Assembly (NCBI RefSeq): GCF_016650635.1
Contig: NZ_JAEKFI010000004.1
Coordinates: 1,188,001 to 1,252,000, forward strand
DNA length: 64,000 nt
From: Pseudomonas sp. TH43
GTDB lineage: Bacteria; Pseudomonadota; Gammaproteobacteria; Pseudomonadales; Pseudomonadaceae
Direction: 5' to 3'
The notes beneath the pieces are model-generated. The model made no database searches. It saw only the letters and a list, made by a program, of their open reading frames with translations, and had not been told where the DNA came from. Below are positions 58,179-64,000 of the stretch, in pieces; within the stretch, counting starts at the first letter, position 1; each line of letters starts with the position of its first letter. The position numbers were made by a program, and so were the translations under genes.

Positions 58179-59311
58179 CAGATTTCCTCCAGCAAATGCG
58201 CCACGTTGCGCTCGGCCATCGCCGGGCCGACGCTCATGCCGACGCCAGTGTGCATCAGCGCCACACTCAACCCCGGTGCCGGGCGCAGGAACGAAAACGG
58301 CCCCGGCCCCCGGGAACCATAGACGCCCTGCCAACGCTCGACCACTTGCACCTCGCAGCCCAGCGTCTGTTCGGCCAGCTCGATCATCCAGTCGTCGACT
58401 TGCTCGGCGTTGAATGGCGATGGGTCGCTGCCGTAATGGTGCGAGTCGCCGATGATCAACTCGCCGTAAGGCGTCGGACTGATCAGCAGGTGAATGCCGT
58501 TTTCATGCAGGTGCGGTTGTTCTCGGAGAATCTGCGCCTGCACCGCTGCGGCTTCCGGCAGATCGGCGAAGGCGCCGTAGTGCACGCAACTCAGGCCGGT
58601 GAGCAAGGCGTGTTGCAGATTCAGCTCGACTTGCGGTTTGGCGCGGAGCATTTGCAAACGGCAGATCTGCGGATCGAGCGCGGCAATCGGCTCGGCCAGC
58701 AAGGTCTGATAGTCGTGGCCGGAGCAGACGATGATCTGCTTGGCGGTGAAGCTGCCGGCGGTGCTTTGCAGGTGCCCCGGCTCGACGTCGCGTACCAGCG
58801 TGGAGAAGTGGAACTCGACGCCGAGGTCGCGACGCAGGTAGTCGATCAACGCCGGCATCGCTTCGCGCGAATACAACTGTTGATCGTCGGCGCCGTGAAG
58901 TGCGGCGCGGTGATGGCTGAACTGGCCGTTGTACACGTCGCGCAGTGCCGCGCCGCGCAGCAGGTCAACGTTGTAACCGTGCTCGACGGCGCGCCCGGCG
59001 CAGAAGGCTTCGAGCAGATGTTCTTCGGCTTCGGTGCGGGCGAACAGATACGAGCCGTTGCGTTTGATTTTCAGCCCGGCGAGTTGCGCCCAGTCGCCCC
59101 AGATGTCGCGGCTGGCCTTGGCCAGTTCGAGCATTTGGCCCGGAGGCTGGCCGGTGACCAGCGCCTGGCCGAAGTTGCGCACCGAGGCGCCGAGGGGCGT
59201 GGCGGTGCGTTCGAAAACAGTGACCTTGAGGCCGCGTTTGGCGGCGGCGTAGGCGTGGGACAGGCCGAGGATGCCGGCACCTACGATGAGCAGGTCTTTG
59301 TATTGGGTCAT
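58178..59311 (-). CDS. FAD-dependent oxidoreductase of phosphonate operons (TIGR03364 type)
   Basis: The 377-residue DAO/glycine-oxidase-fold flavoprotein begins MTQYKDLLIVGAGILGLSHAYAAAKRGLKVTVFERT, with GxGxxG at residues 11-16. The C-terminus has HTGVGMSVGPAMAE. Such oxidases recur in 2-aminoethylphosphonate operons and are proposed to oxidise (N-alkylated) aminophosphonates. It is coupled to the HD oxygenase; a REP pair separates it from the transporter genes. Confidence 0.87.
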   Translation of the reverse strand: MTQYKDLLIVGAGILGLSHAYAAAKRGLKVTVFERTATPLGASVRNFGQALVTGQPPGQMLELAKASRDIWGDWAQLAGLKIKRNGSYLFARTEAEEHLLEAFCAGRAVEHGYNVDLLRGAALRDVYNGQFSHHRAALHGADDQQLYSREAMPALIDYLRRDLGVEFHFSTLVRDVEPGHLQSTAGSFTAKQIIVCSGHDYQTLLAEPIAALDPQICRLQMLRAKPQVELNLQHALLTGLSCVHYGAFADLPEAAAVQAQILREQPHLHENGIHLLISPTPYGELIIGDSHHYGSDPSPFNAEQVDDWMIELAEQTLGCEVQVVERWQGVYGSRGPGPFSFLRPAPGLSVALMHTGVGMSVGPAMAERNVAHLLEEI

Positions 59312-59340
59312 TTGGAGGTGCTCTGAATGAGAGACCGCTA

Positions 59341-59430
59341 TCGCTGGCAAGCCAGCTCCCACAGGTATCGAGGTGTTCACAAAATCTGTGTTCACCGCAA
59401 AACCCTGTGGGAGCTGGCTTGCCAGCGATG
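59341..59430. repeat. REP inverted pair (GGGAGCTGGCTTGCCAGC family)
   Basis: TCGCTGGCAAGCCAGCTCCC mirrors GGGAGCTGGCTTGCCAGCGA, as at 6211-6302. It lies inside the phosphonate gene run, between the binding protein and the oxidase. Confidence 0.88.
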
Positions 59431-59454
59431 AGGCCCTGTCAGTCGATAAAAATG

Positions 59455-60480
59455 TTACTTGGCGACGACTTTTTCCGACTTGCCGTCATAGCGCTTGCGC
59501 CACTCGTTGAGGATTTCGTCGCGATTTTTCGAGGCCCAGGCAAAGTCGTTCTTGATCAGACGCTGCTCGTAATCCGCCGGCAGTTCGGTTTGCGGCTTGG
59601 CAATACCCGGCTGCGCGAGCACGGCGAAGTTCTCCTTGTACAGATCCATCGCCTCGGCACTCGCCGAGAAGTCAGCCAGTTTCTTCGCCGCGTCTTCATG
59701 CGGCGTGCCCTTGATCACCGCCGTCGCTTCGATCTCCCAGCCCAGACCTTCCTTCGGCAGGATAATGTCCAGCGGCGCGCCCTGACGCTTCAACTGCACC
59801 GCTGGGTACTCAAAGGAAATCCCGATCGGAAACTCGCCCGCCGCCGCTAACTTGCAAGGCTTGGAACCGGAGTGAACGTACTGACCGATGTTCTGGTGCA
59901 GACCGTCCATGTACGCCCAACCCTGCTTCTCGCCGAAGGTTTGCAACCAGGCGCTGACGTCGAGGAAACCGGTGCCGGACGACGCCGGGTTGGGCATGAC
60001 GATCTTGCCTTTGTACTCAGGCTTGGTCAGGTCCTGCCAGCTCACTGGCTTGCTCAAACCCTGCTTCTCGGCTTCGACGGTGTTGAAGCAAATGGTCGCG
60101 GCCCAGACGTCCATGCCGACCCACGCTGGCGGATTTGCGGCGTCGCGGTAGTTCGCGCCGATCTTGCCGAGATCCTTCGGCGCGTAGCTTTGCAGCATGC
60201 CTTGCTGATCGAGGATCGCCAGGCTGGAAGCCGCCAGGCCCCACACCGCGTCAGCCTGTGGACGGGCCTTTTCGGCGAGCAGTTTGGCGGTGATGATCCC
60301 GGTGGAATCACGTACCCATTTGATCTCGACGTCCGGGTTGGCCTTTTCGAACGCGGCTTTATAAGCGGTCAGTTGCTCGGCTTCGAGGGCGGTGTACACC
60401 GTCAACTCGGTTTTTGCCGCAAAGGCATTCAGGCTGAAAGTAGCGAGCACAGCAGCGGCCAGAGCCATAGGCTTGAACAT
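59455..60480 (-). CDS. 2-Aminoethylphosphonate ABC transporter substrate-binding protein
   Basis: The 341-residue periplasmic protein has a signal peptide (MFKPMALAAAVLATFSLNAFA-AK). The body is of the iron/AEP-binding class (ELTVYTALEAEQLTAYKAAFEKANPDVEIKWVRDSTGIITAKLLAEKARPQADAVWG), with PNPASSGTGFLDVSAWLQ and GISFEYPAVQL. Together with the downstream flavin and HD oxygenases this points to aminophosphonate uptake. Confidence 0.88.
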   Translation of the reverse strand: MFKPMALAAAVLATFSLNAFAAKTELTVYTALEAEQLTAYKAAFEKANPDVEIKWVRDSTGIITAKLLAEKARPQADAVWGLAASSLAILDQQGMLQSYAPKDLGKIGANYRDAANPPAWVGMDVWAATICFNTVEAEKQGLSKPVSWQDLTKPEYKGKIVMPNPASSGTGFLDVSAWLQTFGEKQGWAYMDGLHQNIGQYVHSGSKPCKLAAAGEFPIGISFEYPAVQLKRQGAPLDIILPKEGLGWEIEATAVIKGTPHEDAAKKLADFSASAEAMDLYKENFAVLAQPGIAKPQTELPADYEQRLIKNDFAWASKNRDEILNEWRKRYDGKSEKVVAK

Positions 60481-60516
60481 GATCGTTTTCCTGTAATGAG
60501 TTGAACGGGGTTTAAA

Positions 60517-62241
60517 TCAGTGACCGGGCGCGGTTTGCCGCCAGGCTTGAGAACGGCGCAGCAAGCCGCGCGAAGCCCACGCCAGCAGCAGGGACACGCC
60601 CGCCGAGGTGAACAGAATCAGAGTCGACATCGCCGCCGCGCCGCCGACGTTGCCGGCGTCATCCATGTTCAGCACCGCGACCGACGCGAGGATGGTGTCG
60701 GGGCTGTAGAGGAAGATCGCAGCGGAAACCGTGGTCATCGCCGAGACGAACAGGTAGCGCACGATGTCGAGCAGCGCCGGCAGACAGATCGGCACGGTGA
60801 CGCGCAGGTAGTGCCGATACAGCGGCGCCTTCAGCGACAGCGCAGCGGCTTCGAACTCGGCATCGAGTTGGCGCAGCGCAGTGGTCGCGGTCATTTGTGC
60901 GGTGGTCAGATAGTGCGCAATGGTGCAGACGATCAGCAGCGTCATCGTCCCGTAGAGCACGTGCAACGGGTTGCCGCTGAGGTTGAAGAAGAAGACGTAA
61001 CCCAGACCGAGCACCAGCCCCGGCACCGCCATCGGCACAAAACTGAGCATGCGCAACGCCAGGTTCAGGCCGCGCTGGCCGCGGGTTTTCTCCATCAGGT
61101 AAGCACCGGTGAAGATCAGCACGCTACCGATCAGCGCTGTGCCCAAGGCCATCTTCAAACTGTTGCTGTAGGCCAGCCAGCCACCGCCGGCGGTTTCGTT
61201 GAACTGGTAATGGTTGAGCGACAGCGACAGGTTGTACGGCCAGAACTTCACCAGCGACGAAAACACCGCCATACCGAACACCAGAATCAACGCGGCGCTG
61301 ATCAACAAGACAATCGCCAGATAGCAGCCATCGCGCAGCTTCGACGGCGCCGGTTTGAACACCTGGGCACGACCGCTCATGGAATCACCATGACGGCGAC
61401 GCAGCCAGGCATCGACGCCAAAGCTGAACAGCGCCGGCAGCAACAGCACCATGCCGATCAACGCGCCACGACCGAACTGCTGCTGACCGACTACGGCTTT
61501 GTAGGCTTCCAGCGCCAACACTTGATAGTCGCCACCGACCACCACCGGCACACCGAAATCGGTGATGGTCAGGGTGAACACCAGACAGAACGCGGCGAAC
61601 ACCGCCTGGCGCGTCGCCGGCCAGGTGATGCTGCGAAAGGCCTTGGCCGGACTGGCGCCCATGCTCGACGCGGCATCGAAAAGGCGTGCGTCCGCCAGCG
61701 ACAACGCCGACAGCAAAATCATCAACGCATGCGGGAAGGTGTAAATCACCTCGCCCAGCACAATCCCCCAGAAGCCGTAGATATTGTCCGAGAGCAGCCC
61801 GCGCAACATGCCTTGGTTGCCGAACAGATAGACCAGCGCAATACCCGGCAGCATCGACGGCGCCATCAACGGCAGCAGGGAAATCCCGCGCCAGATGCCC
61901 TTGGCCGGAATCATTGTGCGTTGCAGCGCGTAGGCAAACAGATAGGCCAGCGGCACGACGATGGCCGCGACACTGAGGGAAACCTTAAGGCTGTTGCCGA
62001 GCAGCCAGTGGAAATTCTCGCTGGTCACCAGTTCCTTCGCCGCAACCCAGCCACCGCCCTGCCCGGCTTCACTGCTGAAGCCGCGCCAGAAGATCGCCAG
62101 CAACGGCAACAGCACCGCAACGCCAAGCAATACCAGCAGCAGGAGTTTGCCGCCAACGACGAAAATGCGGTCGCCGATCTCGGCTTTCGAAGCCTGTCGC
62201 ACCTGCTTGTGCGGTAGCGGCAGCGCGAGATTGCTGTTCAT
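60517..62241 (-). CDS. 2-Aminoethylphosphonate ABC transporter permease (fused two-domain)
   Basis: The 574-residue permease consists of two BPD-transport modules in one chain, each with about six membrane segments and an EAA-type loop (DAASSMGASPAKAFRSITWPATR and EAAALSLKAPLYRHYLRVTVPICLPAL). The fused form replaces separate PhnU and PhnV. Its ATG overlaps the ATPase stop (ATGA). Confidence 0.9.
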   Translation of the reverse strand: MNSNLALPLPHKQVRQASKAEIGDRIFVVGGKLLLLVLLGVAVLLPLLAIFWRGFSSEAGQGGGWVAAKELVTSENFHWLLGNSLKVSLSVAAIVVPLAYLFAYALQRTMIPAKGIWRGISLLPLMAPSMLPGIALVYLFGNQGMLRGLLSDNIYGFWGIVLGEVIYTFPHALMILLSALSLADARLFDAASSMGASPAKAFRSITWPATRQAVFAAFCLVFTLTITDFGVPVVVGGDYQVLALEAYKAVVGQQQFGRGALIGMVLLLPALFSFGVDAWLRRRHGDSMSGRAQVFKPAPSKLRDGCYLAIVLLISAALILVFGMAVFSSLVKFWPYNLSLSLNHYQFNETAGGGWLAYSNSLKMALGTALIGSVLIFTGAYLMEKTRGQRGLNLALRMLSFVPMAVPGLVLGLGYVFFFNLSGNPLHVLYGTMTLLIVCTIAHYLTTAQMTATTALRQLDAEFEAAALSLKAPLYRHYLRVTVPICLPALLDIVRYLFVSAMTTVSAAIFLYSPDTILASVAVLNMDDAGNVGGAAAMSTLILFTSAGVSLLLAWASRGLLRRSQAWRQTAPGH

Positions 62242-63317
62242 CAGGCAAACACCTGCAAGCTGCGCGGCGGCAAGGCGACCATGATTTGTTGAGCACCGAG
62301 GCGTGGCATGGCTTCCGGCGCGAGCTCGGCGAGCAGTGCGTGGCCCGGCAGTTGATCGAGTTCGAAGCTCATGCGGCAACGGTTGCCGAGGAAAGTGATC
62401 TCACGAACCTTGGCCGGGAACAGGTTTTCTTCGTGCACCGGAGGATTGACGTTGATCGCTTCCGGACGGCAGAACAGACGGCCCGAAGCACGCTGGACGC
62501 TGCCGTCGCTCAAGCGCAGGCTCATCCCGCCGACCTGCGCATGACTGTCGCTGCTGCGCTGGAACGGCAGCCAGTTGCCCTGGCCGACGAACTCGGCCAC
62601 GAACGGCGTGGCCGGGCGGTTATAGATTTCCTGCGGGGTGGCGTACTGCTCGACGCGGCCGTTGTTCATCACGGCGATGCGGTCGGCCATCAGCATGGCC
62701 TCGTCCTGATTGTGCGTGACCATCAGGGTGGTGATGCCGAGGTTGCGCTGCAGTTGGCGCAACTCGGTGCACAGATGCTCGCGGACGCGGGCGTCGAGTG
62801 CCGACATCGGTTCATCGAGCAACAACAGCGAGGGCGCCGGCGCCAGCGCACGGGCCAGCGCGACACGTTGCTGTTGGCCGCCGGACAATTGGCCGGGGTA
62901 TTTTTTCTCGCTGCCGGTGAGGCCGACCAGTTCGAGCATCTGCCCGACGCGGCGGCGCACCTCGTCGCGACCGCTGCCGGCGAGGCCGTAGGCAATGTTC
63001 GCTTCGACGGTGAGATTGGGGAACAGCGCGTAGGACTGGAACAAAATCCCGTAGTCGCGGGCCTGCGGGGCGAGGTACGAGACGTCGCGATCGCCGAGGT
63101 ACAACTCGCCGCTGTCCTGCTTTTCCAGGCCGGCGATGCAGCGCAGCAGCGTGGTCTTGCCGCAGCCCGACGGGCCGAGCAGGCACACCAGTTCACCGGC
63201 GGCGACGTCGAGGGAGACGTTATCCAGTGCGGTGAACGCGCCGAAGCGTTTCTGCACGCCGCGCACTTTCATCGGCGCACCGGGGTTGGTCAGGGCAGTT
63301 GCGATGGTAGGATTCAT
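62241..63317 (-). CDS. 2-Aminoethylphosphonate ABC transporter ATP-binding protein
   Basis: The 358-residue ATPase has Walker A GPSGCGKTT, Q-loop LFQSYALFPNLTV, signature LSGGQQQRVALARALA, Walker B LLLLDEPMSALD and H-loop VTHNQDEA, followed by a TOBE-like C-terminal domain. It is the first gene of the transporter unit (ATPase-permease-binding protein) on the minus strand. Confidence 0.92.
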   Translation of the reverse strand: MNPTIATALTNPGAPMKVRGVQKRFGAFTALDNVSLDVAAGELVCLLGPSGCGKTTLLRCIAGLEKQDSGELYLGDRDVSYLAPQARDYGILFQSYALFPNLTVEANIAYGLAGSGRDEVRRRVGQMLELVGLTGSEKKYPGQLSGGQQQRVALARALAPAPSLLLLDEPMSALDARVREHLCTELRQLQRNLGITTLMVTHNQDEAMLMADRIAVMNNGRVEQYATPQEIYNRPATPFVAEFVGQGNWLPFQRSSDSHAQVGGMSLRLSDGSVQRASGRLFCRPEAINVNPPVHEENLFPAKVREITFLGNRCRMSFELDQLPGHALLAELAPEAMPRLGAQQIMVALPPRSLQVFA

Positions 63318-63449
63318 GGACAGACCTCATCAAGCAGATGGGGCCAATCCTAGAGTTGCAATGCGTCCGTCATGTGGCAACGAGGCAAAAACGGCCGATA
63401 GTGGTATTCGGGGATTTTGGTTCAAGTGATGGGGTGACTGATCTGGCGC

Positions 63450-63528
63450 CTTCGCGAGCAGGCTCGCTCCCACAGAGGATAGTGTTCACAGCGCAGATCC
63501 AATGTGGGAGCGAGCCTGCTCGCGAAGA
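63450..63528. repeat. REP inverted pair (GCGAGCAGGCTCGCTCCCACA family)
   Basis: CTTCGCGAGCAGGCTCGCTC mirrors GAGCGAGCCTGCTCGCGAAG. It occupies the gap between the LysR gene and the transporter operon. Confidence 0.88.
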
Positions 63529-63551
63529 GGCCAGCTCGCACACTGAAGATC

Positions 63552-64000
63552 TCAGGCCGGAGACATTTCCTGGGCCAGGCCGAGAAACGCCGCCGGCAGC
63601 CGCGCGTTCTTGCGCTCCTTGAGGCAATACAGATACTCGGGAATCTGCGGTGCATTCTCGATCGTCAACACGCGTAACTGCGGATCATGCGGCACTTCCT
63701 GGCGGGCAATGATGCTGATGCCGATATTGCGCAACACCGCCTCACGAATCGATTCACGACTACCGATCTCCAACAACGGCCCGTAACTCACTCCGGCAGT
63801 CGCCAGCAATTCTTCCGTCAGCCGCCGCGTGGTCGAACCCGACTCGCGCATCAACAGCGTATGCCCGGCCAACGCACTGAGCGCCACATGCTCCTGCGCC
63901 GCCAACGGATGATTGCGATGCACCGCCAGCACCAGCGGATCAGTGCCCAACACCCGGCGAATCAACCGCGCATCCTCGAGCAGTTGCGACGAAGCCGCGA
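63552..64000 (-). CDS. LysR-family transcriptional regulator, partial (C-terminal part)
   Basis: About 149 C-terminal residues are present; the frame is open to the window edge. They belong to a LysR substrate-binding domain (LIRRVLGTDPLVLAVHRNHPLAAQEHVALSALAGHTLLMRESGSTTR, then EIGSRESIREAVLRNIGISIIARQEV). The gene runs in the same direction as the phosphonate transporter and is likely its regulator (inference from position). Confidence 0.85.
   Translation of the reverse strand, partial: AASSQLLEDARLIRRVLGTDPLVLAVHRNHPLAAQEHVALSALAGHTLLMRESGSTTRRLTEELLATAGVSYGPLLEIGSRESIREAVLRNIGISIIARQEVPHDPQLRVLTIENAPQIPEYLYCLKERKNARLPAAFLGLAQEMSPA

Overview
The window reads as core chromosome of a fluorescent-group Pseudomonas. 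The gene order pilGHI-J-chpA / gshB / tonB3 / algH / ruvX / pyrRBC', the block rpoH / ftsXEY, and the block ilvD / rlmI / pfpI / HDOD / mutM / fdx / coaD are Pseudomonas arrangements. Codon use is GC-rich, and intergenic gaps carry several families of Pseudomonas-type REP palindromes (REPIN-like pairs with GAGGGGATTTATCCCC cores, and others with GCGAGCAGGCTCGC or GGGAGCTGGCTTGCCAGC cores). No rRNA or tRNA gene and no CRISPR array was seen.

Layout from left to right. Positions 1-3819 hold part of a malonate decarboxylase operon (mdcA-B-C-D-E, minus strand, cut by the left edge). A MITE-like inverted repeat upstream of it is split by a complete IS481-family element (4125-5411). A small DUF6124 gene with a long structured leader follows. 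Positions 6330-16523 encode the Pil-Chp twitching chemotaxis system, without pilK and chpB. Then come gshB, tonB3, algH, ruvX and the pyrimidine operon pyrR-pyrB-pyrC', a TM2 protein, an NlpC/P60 peptidase, rpoH behind a sigmaE/AlgU-like promoter, ftsX-ftsE-ftsY, two M16 peptidases with rsmD, and a hydrolase/AraC pair. Positions 34452-39886 hold a sulfurtransferase and then a TetR-controlled aldehyde dehydrogenase / Tat subunit / GMC oxidoreductase group. coaD, ferredoxin, mutM, an HDOD gene, a PfpI gene and rlmI follow.

The most unusual region is 45521-49007. A good promoter drives a 23-codon ORF with a strong ribosome binding site, then a 10-bp hairpin, then three translationally overlapping genes: a SagB/McbC-like flavin dehydrogenase, an AurF-like diiron oxygenase with all seven metal ligands, and an MFS exporter. 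It looks like a compact peptide-derived natural product (RiPP-like) operon inserted between rlmI and ilvD. I do not recognise it as a described system.

The right part has ilvD, a phosphorylcholine phosphatase, a cystine transporter, folA, and a DUF2868 membrane protein paired with a DUF3482 GTPase. It ends with a phosphonate cluster (57618-64000, minus strand): a LysR regulator cut by the edge, a 2-aminoethylphosphonate-type ABC transporter, an FAD oxidase and a PhnZ-like HD oxygenase.
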